Assembly (NCBI GenBank): GCA_034440575.1
Contig: JAOTOL010001083.1
Span: forward strand, 167,501 to 231,500
Direction: 5' to 3'
DNA length: 64,000 nucleotides
Source: Imbricaverruca yamaguchii
Taxonomy: Eukaryota > Arthropoda > Thecostraca > Neoverrucidae
The translations under genes and the position numbers were made by a program. The notes under the pieces are model-generated. The model saw only the letters and a program-made list of their open reading frames with translations, ran no database searches and was not told the DNA's origin. Below are positions 1-12,838 of this stretch, piece by piece. How positions within the stretch are numbered: position 1 is the first letter of the stretch; every line of letters starts with the position of its first letter.

Positions 1-124
1 GCAGCCGACGCCCCGAGTCCAATACCCGTCCGGAGATTTACCGTCTGCTCGCATGACAGGAGCGGACGGATCCGCGCGCCGCTGCCCCCCCCCCTCCTGC
101 CACACGGTTCTGCTGCGGCAGTGT
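1..124. other. Window edge, no gene seen
   Basis: GC-rich sequence with no recognisable coding exon or repeat. Confidence 0.4.
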
Positions 125-597
125 TCAAATAATGGTGTCTCCGCAGGTGCGAGATGTCGAAACGAGTACAGCATGATGTCGAAATCGCCATCGAAACAAG
201 GTTTTGATATTTTTAAGATCTGCAACCCGGTTTTGAAAGAATTGAGCACATTCTCTTTCCGCTTTGCGTGTTTTGAGAGGTACCTGATTTTGGGGACGTC
301 GATAGTAATGAAAACTATACAGACGTCTATGCTATAAACTGGTATTGTATAATGCAACACATACTAGGTAATCCCTTCACCTGGAATTATGCTACGGGAT
401 GTTTGTTATCACGATTCTGGATCCGTTATGGTGAGCATAAGCATGACGCTTATGAACGGGATACAGTTGGAAAAGAGGAATACAGACTTCACAAGCACGC
501 ACCAAGAAGCACGATGTCGATACTCATGTGGGAAAGATGTCAATTCAGTGTTCAGTAAAGTGCCATATTCCACCCGTATTCTATGAATAATGCATCA
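125..597 (+). mobile_element. Interspersed element family M1, full-length-like copy
   Basis: About 470 bp sharing its start (AATAATGGT, then GAGATGTCGAAACGAG) and end (CCATATTCCACCC, then AATAATGCATCACTG) with copies at 53842-54325 and 18484-18717. Non-coding and unclassified. Confidence 0.65.
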
Positions 598-769
598 CTG
601 ACTTGTCTGCTTGAGTTGTGGATCTGCAATATCTAGCCTACGTTGTACGCGGAAGTTTTAGGTTGCTTTGGGTAGGGGCCAGAACGCAAAACCCAGAGTG
701 CAGTTTCCACCCAAATGATGAAACTAACGTGTAAAAAAACACAAACTTTGGGGATGCAGGTTTGCAGAT

Positions 770-1175
770 GATCATTGAGCGTCTCCTGTTCCTTCTCACG
801 TCTCCCTGGACGACACAGGTTCACAGATGATCCTTGAGAGACTCCTGTTCCTTCTCATCTCCCTGGACGACACAGGTTAGCAGATGCTCCCTGGACGTCT
901 CCTCTAGCTCCTTCTCACATCTCCCTGGACGATACAGGTTGGCAGACGGTCCTTGAGCGTTTCTTGTTCCCTCTCGCGTCTCCCTGGACGACACATGTTA
1001 GCAGATGATCTTTGAGCGTCTCCTCCAGCTCCTTTTCACATCTCCCTGGACGACACAGGTTGACAGATAATCATTCAGCGTCTATTGTTCGTTCTCACAT
1101 CTCCTGAACGACACAGGTTGGCAGATGATCCTTCAGCGACTCCTGTTCCTTCCCTATCTTCCTGGACGCGGGACC
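770..1175. repeat. Tandem array, unit about 57-63 bp
   Basis: About seven copies of a unit containing CTCCCTGGACGACACAGGTT and a C/T-rich tract (CTCCTGTTCCTTCTCAC). Copies vary in length and sequence. No adjacent exon is recognised. Confidence 0.85.
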
Positions 1176-1500
1176 CATTCTCGTCTCACTACCCATAGCA
1201 AAACCCAAACTCCTACGACAGCAGCATTCTCTCAGACCGGCAGCTGCAGGTGCAGCTGGGCAGCTGGGCGAAGGTCAGGGGCACGCCGGCGCCACACACC
1301 TGTACTGGTGCTTCATCTATTCGCAGGACGAAATGCGGTTCGAATCCAAGCCCATTCGAGCTCGGCACTCACGGTCCACGCACACCGGTACTGCACAGTC
1401 TGCGGTATTGGTATCTGACCTAACGGGGAGCAGACATTTTGACGGACGACGCTCGTTCATTGGGCGTTACCCCTCCGGAGGAACGCCACCGGTTCAGGAG

Positions 1501-1663
1501 GGAACGAGTAGTCCAGGGGTAAGTTTCTCGTCTCGCAATCGAAAGGTTGCGGGTTCGAGTCTCACCTGTTGCTACTCTCCGCCCGCGACCAATCGGCGTG
1601 AGAGATTGGCCACACTACATGACTCAACGGTCGATGTGTCGCAAAACCAACAACCAACCAGCC
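1501..1663 (+). mobile_element. SINE-A copy (tRNA-derived)
   Basis: tRNA-like head with a B box GGGTTCGAGTCTC, then the family body ACCAATCGGCGTGAGAGATT and a tail with AACCAACAACCAACCA. Confidence 0.85.
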
Positions 1664-2089
1664 ATCGGTTGAGGGAGAAACTCGACGGCGTGCATACGCA
1701 CATCCCCCATGGGTGCCAATTACTCCCCTTCGCTGAAAAACAATATGGCAACGGCCGCACTTCGGTCCTATGGAGGGGTAAACTTCAGCTGTTAATTCGA
1801 AGGGATGGCTTCTCAGGGGGGCTCCGATTTACGATGAGATTCCGGTACCCCGCCCCCACCCCCTGATCCGGCAAGTATACTTGACCAGGGCAGATTTCCA
1901 TCATTGGCAGACACATAAACTGGTCGCAGGAGTAAATACAAACTTCACCACCCGTCCTATGCAGAGGACTAAAAAACTGCACCACCCGTCCTATGCGGAG
2001 GACTAAAAAACTGCACCACCCGCCACATGTGGAGAACGAAAAAAATGTCGAGAAAAAAATCGCTGAAATGACCGGGCCAGTCATTTCCG

Positions 2090-2560
2090 CACGTCGGGCG
2101 CCAGAACAGACGGAACAGGACGTACGCAAGATCCGGCAGGCGGGCAGCGCACGACCGCGTCGGATCCGACGAGCTCAGAACAGCCGCCGGCTCCGCCACT
2201 GACCTCAATCGCCGGCGGCCAAATTCACGTGCAGGTCGCGCCACGCACCCGACAGCAGACGACCGCGCCGCCCGGCCAGCACGGGCCAAGTCGCCGTCCG
2301 CGCGTGGGCAATTGTGAACCGTACCGGCCGGCCCGCCGAATCGATAGTCAGCTGATTAGTGGCACGATGCGGCTCGGCCAATCGGAGCCGCGGACGCCAT
2401 CGATTTGGAGGTGCGGCGGCTCGGCGTGACGTCACCGGCAGAGCCCCGCCCACGCCGCGCGGCCACTATTGTCGAACGCGCGTTTGTTGTGAGTGCGGCA
2501 GATTCCGGTGTTGGGGAAGGGCGGCTGGAGTCGGTGTCACAGCCGGGTGTGACGACGTTT
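2090..2560. promoter_or_regulatory. CpG-rich, promoter-like segment
   Basis: Dense CpG with GGCCAATCGG, a full CRE in GCGTGACGTCACCGG (2426-2440) and a GC box CCCCGCCCACG. It resembles a CpG-island promoter, but no downstream exon is identified. Confidence 0.4.
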
Positions 2561-2689
2561 CCGGCATGGCACAGAGCTGCGGAGAGACCGGAGCGAACGA
2601 ACCACCGGTGGCTTCAGTGGCTTACACAGACTGGTCAAGCGCATGGCGCGACCAAATACCACCGAACCTCACCGCAATCTGGGTGTAGA

Positions 2690-2835
2690 GCCTGGATGCA
2701 AAGTTCCCGGGTCCCACATTCTCACCACTCGGGACATTTTCCAATTCCGCGGCACACCGCGAAACGGTCGGTGGCGCCATTAGCCGTGAGCATGAAATGC
2801 GTCGTGAACCACCCAGTAAAAATCATGGGTGTATC
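2690..2835 (+). mobile_element. SINE-C copy, degenerate
   Basis: Shares CACTCGGGACATTTTCCAAT, GGCGCCATTAGCCGTGA and CGTCGTGAACCACCCA with the tRNA-Ser/Leu-like family. Confidence 0.7.
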
Positions 2836-3265
2836 AAAACGATCAAACTCTGATCTATTGATAGATGTGTTATCACCTACTGACAAGACTACATTTTGCA
2901 GCTTCCATGCAAGTTGATGTCATCACTCACGTGTATCCAATCTCTTGCAAACATCTGCACAACAAAATTGATGCTTGATGCTAGCGACAGGCTGATGACA
3001 ATGACGGATCCATAAATCTAACGAGGACAAAAGAAAATGTCACGTTCAGGCCTGGTCCCGCAGGTCCCGATATGAGTCGTCACCACGCCAGTCGCCATAC
3101 ACAGGCCTGGCCCTTCAGGACTCGACATGATTCGTCACATAGTACGTCGATTATAAGCAACTAACAAACATCCCAATGGTGGCATTGTTTGTTTTGCCAC
3201 CGAATTAAGTGCAGGCATTTGAACGTAGAAGTATCAGGATGCCGTACTGACCGGATCGTCAGGCT

Positions 3266-3325
3266 TACTACGGCTTTGGCACGGCTTTGGCACGGCTTTG
3301 GCACGGCTTTGGCACGGCTTTGGTG
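3266..3325. repeat. 12-bp minisatellite CACGGCTTTGG
   Basis: About five tandem copies of ACGGCTTTGGC. Confidence 0.9.
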
Positions 3326-3499
3326 GTCACGAGCTCCTTTTCGCCGCCGGCGCGACGATAGCCATTTTAAGCCACCGTCGTATCTGCCTCGCGACGGATG
3401 CACGAGCAGATGCAACTCAATTCACTCACCTGCACGAACCACTCCCGGGGCATCCCAGCACCAACTGCCCGGCATGGTGCCCGCGATCAAACGAAACGT

Positions 3500-3665
3500 G
3501 GCGGTGCTCGCCACCAAACGACACGAGATGATGGCCGCCACCAAACGATACGTGGCGGTGCCCACCACCAAACGACACGAGATGATGGCCGCCACCAAAC
3601 GCCACGAGATGATGGCCGCCACCAAACGATACGTGGCGGTGCCCACCACCAAACGACAAACGACA
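3500..3665. repeat. Tandem array with CCACCAAACG core
   Basis: 30/60-bp higher-order units alternating GACACGAGATGATGGCCG and ATACGTGGCGGTGCCCAC. Open in several frames only because of the repeat. Confidence 0.88.
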
Positions 3666-4039
3666 CACAACGGCAATGTCGGCAACAAAGATAGGAAACC
3701 ACCAAAAGAAAAGCACGTTCAGGATTTTATAAAATAAAAATAATAACGTTGCATAATACCAATAGTTAGTGCCGGGCGAAAAAAAAGCGACATTCAGGGG
3801 AAGAAAATACCCGACCACGTGCTCGTATAGCGCACGTAGTGTCGAGCATTCGCAACGTACATCGCACGACTGCACTTCGGTGACCGGAAGTGACCAGCCT
3901 CACGGCCACCAGGCGCTCAGAACGTGGTTCGTTCTGAGACATGCTCTGTGAGCACGCGCCTCTCGAGACCGACCCATGCCGCTGTTGAAAACTGTGGCTA
4001 CAGCAGTCGATTACTGACGTGCAGCGTGTGTAATCCACG

Positions 4040-4090
4040 GTAGTACACTGAACACTACGGTGTGTACTACTGTAGTGTTCAGTGCACTAC
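4040..4090. repeat. 19-bp inverted repeat, 13-nt loop
   Basis: Left arm 4040-4058 (GTAGTACACTGAACACTAC) pairs with right arm 4072-4090 with one mismatch. Confidence 0.85.
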
Positions 4091-4607
4091 CGCGGACCGG
4101 CCTATGGCGCGCGACGCATGCGATTCTGGCTGCGTTTTCCCAGGGCGGGCAGCCGGCAGATGGCAATGTTCCCTCCACCGCCACGACCATGCGTTCGGTT
4201 AGGCTCGGCGCCGATGTTGGCACGCTGACGTCACGGCAGTTACACGGATATGCACGATCTCCTGCCGTTTCCATGCTGTGGTTAATGCAAGTTGTCAGTC
4301 ACAATTAAATGGTAAATCGCATGCTTTATTTTGAACACTATTTCAGCACTATATTGAACACTCACCAATTGCAGAGATTCTCTCTCTTATCATACCAACA
4401 GAATCCATGACTAGCTGTAACAAATAGAACAGCTTATAAGATGAACAGTGCACAAAGTGTACTTCTGATAAAATCATCCACATTTAGAAGGAAGCATACC
4501 ACAATATAATGGGCTATAGTTGGTACTATTCTCAACATTGCATGATACCATGAAAGTAATGAACCCAGGAATTGTGAGAGAATAGACCAGTATGTGTTAT
4601 ATGCATG

Positions 4608-4609
<2 letters not shown>

Positions 4610-4671
<62 letters not shown>
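4610..4671. repeat. (TA)n microsatellite
   Basis: About 60 bp of pure TA. Confidence 0.97.
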
Positions 4672-4675
<4 letters not shown>

Positions 4676-6259
4676 GACACAATTTTTTTTACAAAACAGT
4701 AAAGTGAAATATATTTTTGTAAGGTAAACTGATTTCTCTTGAAAAGCAACTGATGTTACATTATGTTAGGTTCATATTCTTATAAGCTTTTTATCAGAAA
4801 ACAGGCTAAAATATTTCAAATCTCAATTATATTTTCCTCAAATAAGAGGTTGTGCTAGGCTACATTATGTTGCATATTACTTCATTTTTAAGCATATCTT
4901 TTGATACTGTTGCCTAACTCAAAGCCCCATTATTGGTGTTACTTTGCTCAGAACCTGAAAAAGCAAGCATTTTCACAGTAATTGAGTTGTCCAATCATCT
5001 TAGTCACATGTTTCAACATTGCACTGAAATGATAATGTCCAAGAATGTGTAAAACACCTTAAAGTACAAACTTACCATCTAAATTAGTGGATCTTCAATG
5101 CCATTTAGAACTGTGCTGCAGTTCCATGATTGATGGAAATAAGAAGAAAAATATACTTTGAAAGGCTCAGAGTATGGCTATATAAATGAGTGATCAAATG
5201 AGTACAGCAATGCTACATATATGACTGGTAGCATTGTCCTAATCACATTGATAAACATGGTATTCCAAGATTTTATATTACAATCCAGTTAGCAGCATAA
5301 AGTACATATTTACTGGGATGTGTACCTTCCTCCACATCCTCTCCCCCAAATATTGTGTGGCATAGTGCCTATAGACATTGCATTGATATAGTGAACAGAA
5401 TAATAATCAGCATATTTTACTACTGGCCTGATATGGCATTTCATGAAGAGGAAAAAATTGTACAACATTAATGAACTAAATTCAGACAAGGCGGTCATTC
5501 ATTGCAATGGGGAGTGCAGCTGAAGCTTTGTATTAACAGTTTTTTTCAAATTAAAAAAAAAATTATTCTTCCTGACAAAAACCCTGAGCTGGCAGATGTT
5601 TGGCTTGTCTAGGGTAGGTAGGATTAGAACAAGTTAGGTTTTAGGCTGGGTGTGATACAAGTTTGTTCCAAATGAAAAGCATGCATTTTGAGGGGAATTA
5701 ATCTGCATATTACCCTAATCATGTTCAGAGATGTTTATAAAATATCCTTGCAATGAAATTGACCTACCATTAAACAACAAATTACTAACATGTGCACCCT
5801 ATTCAAAACATAAGCATGCACCTGACATTTGACATAAATACCTATTTCCCAACCAGTTGGGAAAATACCATTGTCCTAAGCAATTGTCTTGGAAAACTTT
5901 ATCCACCTGTTTCTTGCCAAGAAATTGAAAGAAGTTGCTTGAAAATGACAGCAGACCATCCAGTCATAAGCACCAATAAGGCTTATTGCTGTTTAGCAAA
6001 AATAACATCTGACCATTAAGGACACATTTTCATGTCAGGTACCTGGATAAGAAAAATATCCACTATGAATTTATTATATGCCCACAAACTTTTGCTCTCC
6101 AAATCCAGGAATCCAGCAAATTACTCACAGCCTTTCTTCACCAGGGTCCAATTTACAAGTTTTTTTTCTGGATGCACTCCCCAGAAAACAAAAGTAGGCA
6201 TATAATATCTTTCTGTATACCAGCACCCAAACAGGCTGCCTACCTACATGTACAGGGAG

Positions 6260-6885
6260 ACTTGCAGTGACATGCAATGGCTAAGGTCATTTCAATTTCA
6301 TTGATTGTTTGTGCTGGCACCATGGGTAAACCCACCTGGACACTCCCTGAAATTGGCTCACAGGACACGCATCAGTGGATTGTAGGGATATTTTTTTAGC
6401 CTCAGATGTTGTACCACCTGGAACTCACTGTCTGATGATGTAGTAGCCTTAACAGACCTGGGGGCATTTAAATCTGCACTGCACTCAAATTTGTGCACAT
6501 TGTTGCATGAATACACTGAAAAGATTAACCATGATAATTTAAATTGACTAATCAAACTTGAAGAGCAGCTTTACTTCTATATATTAATTTTCTGAACTTG
6601 CATCAGAAATACTTTCTGACTACAACATATTAGCAGATGTAGTGGCTACTCTAAGCATACAAATTCTGCTTAAGGTACACTTTCCAGTTCCTGTGTCTTG
6701 CCCTGTCTACCTGATAACCATATTTTTTTAATCTAGGGGACTGGAGTACCTGCATATGCAGGCTCCCCTTGATTGGTGACTGAAATAACTTGTATCTGGG
6801 TGAATGATTCTTGTGAATTTGGGGAGTCAGCCAGGTGAGACCAGGTGAGACCAGCTGAGGTTGGGCCTTAACATGCAAGATTTTA
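6260..6885 (+). mobile_element. LINE 3'-end fragment
   Basis: Parallels 45470-46340: same order of GCACCATGGGTAAAC, CACCTGGAACTCACTG, TAGCAGATGTAGTGGCTACT and GGGCTCCCCTTGATTGG. No intact reading frame. Confidence 0.7.
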
Positions 6886-7059
6886 AATGTTCCCTTGACC
6901 TCTTCATAACAAAAATCCAGAATATTTCCAACACTGCCCCTAACCCTACCTGCAACCGTCTTGCCTGGCTAAAAAGTAGAGCCACAAGGCATAGGTCGGC
7001 TTCATGTAATGTTTTGTTCATTTGGCGCCTAAGTAAGCAAATGATCCAGGAAACGGTCA

Positions 7060-8250
7060 ATTCAATGATATTAAAAGCGGATGATTCACTAAGTCTTAAA
7101 ATGAAACCAGGCCACGATTTTACATTAACACGGCCATGAACGCTGAACTCACCTTTAAAACAGGAAAATCAGCCTTTCCTCGGTGCACAGGTTCCACTCA
7201 CGGCAGTGATATTAATACCCCGAGGGCTGCGCCCAAATATGAACAAAGAAAGATGGGATGAGTGAGATCAATTAAAATGAGACGCAGGACATTGACTTGC
7301 CGACCGATGACAGAAGACAGCAAAAGTGATCGAACTCCGCCCGACGGGCCCTCGAGAGAGAAACGACCGACGCCGAACCCCCGAGCTCACCACCGCCGCG
7401 ACCGGCTGCACGCCTGCAGTGACCGGCGCCAGTTAATTGCGGGCTGCCTAATTATAGCGCCAGTTTTGTCCCGCTTGTGCCACTTTACGGAAATATCAGA
7501 AGCACCGGGCGGTGAGTTGTGTCTACGACACCGGATAACAATGTCCAATTTCATAATGTCCAAATATATGCACGAGTGCAAGGAAGCTGAGGGGCACTGC
7601 CACGTTATGCTCCTATGGCCAATTTTTGTGTACCTATAATTTTTGCTAGGGAACAGGCAAAGCGGATTTGGATGCTGCAAATTCACGCTATTTTCTCAAG
7701 GCTCCCGGATTTCTCCAGTTATTTTTCAAAGCGCCCATGTTATTTCTTGTAAGCAAATGAATTGTGACCAACTGAATTGCCTGTGATGGGTTCCAAATCT
7801 AAGACCATTTTTCTTATTCAACGGATTCCAACTTCCTGTGGACTCCCCTTCCTGTGCGAAGGTTTTCTTTTAGCATCCCTTGCTGAGTTTTCTCACACAG
7901 CTGAAATTGCATCCGTACAAATATATAAGAAGCTTGCACAAATTTCAGGATTAGTGCACACAATGCAGTGCACACGTGCACATTGTAGCGCACGTCTGCA
8001 CCCACCCTGCTCGTTGGGAGCATTCGTTAGACTACGGCATATTTTTTGGCTTCTGCTAGGTATCTCGTGTTTTGTTAATTCCTGCCAGTTTATAACCTTG
8101 TGCCATATTTGACGTACGAATTCTTCGAATGAGAGGTTCGCTGGGAAAATTCGATTAATTCAAGTCGATGATCTCTTCTTCCATCATTTTTACCCTAGCG
8201 GAAATAACAAAAAATCGTAGCAAAAATAGCACAAAAGGAAGATCGCCTTT
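7060..8250. other. No gene recognised
   Basis: CpG returns here. Short open frames around 7262-7640 and 7777-8112 lack family similarity or splice support that I can see. Possibly regulatory. Confidence 0.35.
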
Positions 8251-10520
8251 CGATGTGCTTGAGTGCTCCAGACACTTTTTTCGGGGCGCTGCACATTTCC
8301 GAAACCCCCAACTGACTTAGTTTTGCTGCTTGTGCGTAAGCTAACGCTATTTTTAGATGCTGGTGCGTTTTTGAAGACCGCGATGCGTTCCTGTAATGCC
8401 CGGTCTTATGGTTACTCTCATAGGACCACGTCGCTTTTTGAGAGCCAAGTCGGTGTTTGAGATCCCATGAGGTATCATGGCCCCGGTGTACTTCGAGTGC
8501 ATCCGACGTGTTTTTTTTTAATTGTTTTGTTTATCAAGTTCCAGCGCGACTGCTCGGGCCCAGGTGCGTAATTAGTGGTGGACCAGACGCCAGCTGTCTG
8601 GGCTCTACGCATTTATTGATGACTTCTTCGAATGTTTTAAAATACAATACAAAACCTGATTTGTCAGGTTTCCATCACCAAATGTGTGTGTCCCGCCGCC
8701 CTTTTTCAAGCTCTGGTACGTTCTTCCGGGGTCGTACAATATTTATGAAAGCATCTCGAGGTATGTTTGGGGCTCCTGAGCAACTGCCCTAGCTCGGACA
8801 TTTTTTTTCTTTCAGAATCTCCCTATATTTTGGAAGCCTCGAGCTTGATTTTTCTCCGGTCCAGAGGTCACTGTGGGGCGAAGCTGCGTTTATTCGGGAC
8901 CTTCGATGCCAATGTTTGTGAAGCCCCGAGGGGACTTTTGGATGCCCGGATTAAAAGCTTCGCGGCTACCGACGGGAGTTTTTGGTTCCAAGCGCGATAT
9001 TTGGTAGCTTTTCGCGGGTTCGCGGGGTATGTACTTAGCTTGGCCTCACCGCGATTTTTGCGTCCCGACGCAAACTTTCGGGCCCAGCGCGTTTTTTGTG
9101 GTATCCGCTGCCTTTATTCATATCACTCCACGCGAATTCTGGGGACCTCGGCGCGAGCTTATTTGGCCCAGAGCGATTTTGGTGGCCCCAGCGCGATTCT
9201 TGGGAGCCCATCGTACGGTGACGTTCATTTGTCTTTGGTAAGTTACTGTGGCTGCCAAACGAGTATTTTCAGCCCACAGCGCTCGTTAGTGTACAAATGC
9301 CCTCCGGAGAACTCCCTTTGGGAACCCGTTCTGAATTTTCCGGTCGATTCGATTGAGTCCCCATGATTTTCCCCCACTGTATTTTCTTCACAAGCCCCAT
9401 GCGCGACATTTTGGGCCCCAGTGCGATCCTTCGAGCACACGGTGCATTTTTTTGTCCTATCACGCTTCTTTTGGAAAGCCAGACGTGTTCTTGGGGAGGG
9501 GGCGATCTTTTACGCAATTTTTGTGGTCCCCAGATGGCATTCCGGGCAGGAAATGGTTTTGGAAAGGCGGTTGCGGCTTGTGATGCTCCGGTGACACTTC
9601 TGGACCTGTGATTCCGAAGGACAGCAGCGCGGCCTTTTTTAGTCATTTACTTGCATCTTTAGCGAGTCCTAGTGGAGTTTTAGCAAGTGCCAGACACGTT
9701 GCCAAATGCCCAACACATTTTGGAGGCTTTTATACCTGTTTTTAGACACCAGTGGTTTTCAATGTCCTGTCGTTCCGTTGCCACACTTCATCTTTTTGCA
9801 GGTGGGCCCGATGCGACCTGTCGAGCCGTCGTGATTTTCAGGGGTCCGGGTGCAGCTTTCTGATACAGGCGATTTCCATTGCCCCGACTGGACCTTTTAA
9901 AGTCCCTTCGTGATTGTCAAAATTAATGCACGATTTTTTGGGGGGCCCCCAATGTGATTTTCTGGGCCCAGACTCGAACTTTTGTGACGCCCGGTGTGAT
10001 TTTCATGCATCCCGGTCAGACTTCTGGAGAACCCCAGTTTGATGTCTGTCGTCCCAGGCCTGATCTTTTGGGACATCAGGATGGTTTTCAGGGGCCCAGC
10101 CCGTCCTTTTGGCCCCATCTAGATTTTCAAGGACCCCGGCACGTCTTTTTGTGCCCCTTGTGTGATTTTCAGGGTTCCCTGCCAGACTCCATGGGTGCCC
10201 CGGTGCGACTCGTTGCCAGCTTGTGCGCGACTTTGAGAGACTAGCGGTGCTTTCAGGAGCCCCTGCCCCACGTTCTGGTCACCATCGTCATTTTTAAAGA
10301 CCTAAACCGATTTCTGAGGGGCCAGTGCGATTTGTAGGGGTCTTGTTGAGAGTTTGGGACCCCAGCGTCATTTTCATGGGCCTATATATGATCTTTTGGG
10401 TCCAATGTGATTTCAGGGACACTGGTGCATTTTCTTTTGGGAGCCCCAGGTTTTATGGAGCATGGCTCAATTTTCCCGAACCACGGCATGATTCTTGCGG
10501 GCCCCTGAACCACTCGGGGG
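8250..10520. repeat. Long degenerate T-tract/GGGCCCC repeat field
   Basis: More than 50 imperfect units of about 30-45 bp, with a core resembling GTGCGATTTTTGGGNCCCC, vary around CAGTGCGATTTT and GGGCCCC. The open frame at 8767-9366 is explained by this repetition, not by a gene. Confidence 0.7.
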
Positions 10521-10754
10521 GAGGAAGCTACCTCCGATGGCTCCCTCTCCGGTACGCAACTGCGACGCAGTCACACAGACCATCAACACACGTCTCCGTT
10601 CACCAGGTCATATATTGACAGTTTGAACTGTGGGTTTATAAACAATGAATCGATGAACGACGGCAGACTCACACCTGGCGCTCCCAGCGCACTTGTCGCC
10701 ACAAAATAGCGCGCGTCCAGTGGCAGCTGGCGCGGCTCAACAGCCACACCCTTC

Positions 10755-10858
10755 GGGCAGCCAATCAGCACTGGCGCTTACCAGCTGCGAGCGCGGACAG
10801 CCAATCAGCGCCCAGCTGCGAGCGCGGACAGCCAATCAGCGCTCAGCTGAACACATGT
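10755..10858. promoter_or_regulatory. Tandem CCAAT-box repeats
   Basis: Three units share CAGCCAATCAGC followed by CAGCTGCGAGCGCGGA, in CpG-rich surroundings. Each has a perfect CCAAT box and an E-box-like CAGCTG. It looks like a promoter, but the transcript is unknown. Confidence 0.5.
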
Positions 10859-11439
10859 AACAAGCACAGCCAGTCCGAGCACGTGGCGGGTCGGTCCAGC
10901 TACGACTCGGAGGCGTGCGGGGTGGTTCCGAGCCCACAGGAGACAACGGCGCACCGCCGTTCAACAGCACAAACACCGGTCACCGAGACTACACAAAAAA
11001 AAACACCCGGCTGACCAGGTTACGTCGCTGGAAAAGGATTGGCCCGAGCGCGTGAGGAGGGAGCAGCGCCGCGCCACCGACTGGACGGGGAGAGGCGGGC
11101 CTGGAGACGGCGAGCAAGCTGCGGACCAGGTGAGATTCGGCCTGCACACCGGAGGCGACAGTGACGCCGCACAGAGCCGGAGTCGGCCAGTCCGGCAGGC
11201 AGGCTCCTCCTCACACTCCGTCACGGGTTATCTCTGCACCGCCACGTCTGTTTGAGACGCAGGTCACGGGCAGACGATGGCATGTGCTGTGTAGGGGCGC
11301 GGTCTCGCCATCTGAAACACCACCTGTTTGGGAAGTCCGGGACAACGAGGGAGGGGAGGGGAGGGTACGAGGAAGACGTGAGACGGTCTGAAGCCCCACC
11401 AACTGCAACTGACTGGAAGCTGACTGGAAGCCGACGCTG

Positions 11440-11860
11440 ACCTCCGGATTAACTTCCAGGCTGAACTCTGAGCTGTCCTTCATGCTCACCTCCAGGTTGA
11501 CATCCAGTGTGGCCTCTGAGCTGACCTCCGGGCTGCCTTCCAGGTTGACCTCCGAGATGTCCTCTGGGTTGACCACCAGGCTGACCTCCATGTCGACCTC
11601 CAGGGTATCCTGCAGGTTGGCTTCCAAGTTGACCTCCAGGCTGTCCTCCAGGTTGACATCCTACCTGTCCTCCAGGCTGACCCCGGGCTATCTTCCAGGT
11701 TGACGTCCGTGCTGTCCTCTGGGTTGACCACCATGCCGACCTCCAGGTTAACACCCAGGCTGACATCTCAGATATTCTTCAGGTTGGCTTCCATGTTGAT
11801 CTCCGAGGTGTCCTCCGTGTTGTCAACCAGGCTGACCTCCGCGCTGACCCCGTCGATCAC
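11440..11860. repeat. Tandem array with CTGACCTCCAGGTTGAC core
   Basis: Roughly 12-24-bp building blocks in 30-bp units (GTTGACCTCCAGGCTGTCCT). It keeps several long frames open on both strands, as expected for a repeat, and these are not called as genes. Confidence 0.85.
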
Positions 11861-11929
11861 CTGTTTGCCTGGCCGCTCCGCTGCGGCGTTGCCGATCTAC
11901 CATTAGCCAGACGCTGACCTCGTCGTTGT

Positions 11930-12790
11930 GCGGAACGATGACCTGGCCGGCGCCCAGCCGTGACCCGGGCGTGCCGACGGCGTCGGTGTCGACTCACTGA
12001 GCTGACCCAGCGGCTGACTTCTGCCGACTCCGGACGTCCCGACGACCTGACCGCGACCTGAGCGGCGCAGAGCAGCCCACCCTGCTGAATGGGCGCGGTT
12101 AGCCTCCTAGCTGAATGACGCGGTTAGCTTCCTACCTACAGCAGACTCAGCCGGGAGCAGACGCGCCGACTTCGCACTTCGCCGACGACGGACGTGCTGT
12201 GCGACGCGAGACGCACCGTCGAGGAGTGCGAGAGGAAGTCGGCCGCAGCTCAGGCGGCCGGCCGCAATCTCTCCGTCGGTGGTCCATCCCGGCCGTGCCG
12301 TCCGTCTAGCGTCGGTCGCCGTCCAGCCCTCCTGCAGCCAGCGCCGTCGCCGACTCCCCGCGCACGTGGACGCAGCGCCGCCGGCCGCGGCCGACGGCGG
12401 CGGCACGTGCCGCGTCGCCGCCGCGGGTCCCGGCCCGCCGGCGACACAGGTGGCGCCACAGCCGCGCGACGTCCCGAGACAGCGCGCCCGCCCAGCAGCC
12501 GGCACCGGCGCGGCCGGCGCAGCGCGCACCCGCGCGCGCCTAGTCGCCATAGTTTCAGACTTTCGGCGGCGCGGAAGCGGCGGCGCCGGCCGCGCCCGGG
12601 TCGCCGAATTGTGACGTCACCGGCAGCGTGACGCCACGCCGGGGCCTGTTCTGTGACGTCACAGCTCCGGCGGCCGCGTCGGTTCGCCGGTGCAGCGCCG
12701 AAGAAAGCCGCATGCGGTGTGGCGAGATCGGCGCTCCTGGACTTGGCTTGGCGCGAACGACGGCGGAGCGGAAGCGAGAAGCTAGCGGCA
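11930..12790. promoter_or_regulatory. CpG island with two CRE sites
   Basis: Extreme CpG density. TGACGTCA occurs at about 12612 and 12654, with GC-rich flanks. Open frames on both strands here are a GC-composition effect. Confidence 0.5.
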
Positions 12791-12838
12791 TGCGAAACAA
12801 ACCTAAATCGAGCATGAATGAACCAAAGAAAATGGACG
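12790..12838 (+). other. Possible 5' exon with splice donor
   Basis: ATG at 12790 reads MRNKPKSSMNEPKKMD up to the donor GGAC|GTGAGTACC, right after the CpG island. I find no matching downstream exon and do not recognise the peptide. Confidence 0.25.

Larger units (their letters stand above)
4310..7060. other. CpG-depleted AT-rich block
   Basis: About 2.7 kb with only a handful of CpG dinucleotides and no convincing exon, bounded by CpG-rich sequence on both sides. It contains a TA microsatellite and a LINE 3' end. Confidence 0.75.

Noticed and set aside
11211..11766. Minus-strand Val/Glu-rich repeat protein
   Set aside because: Frames follow the 30-bp CTGACCTCCAGG array, with equally long frames on the other strand.
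12107..12631. Overlapping Ala/Arg-rich frames on both strands
   Set aside because: Expected in a CpG island; no splice or family support.
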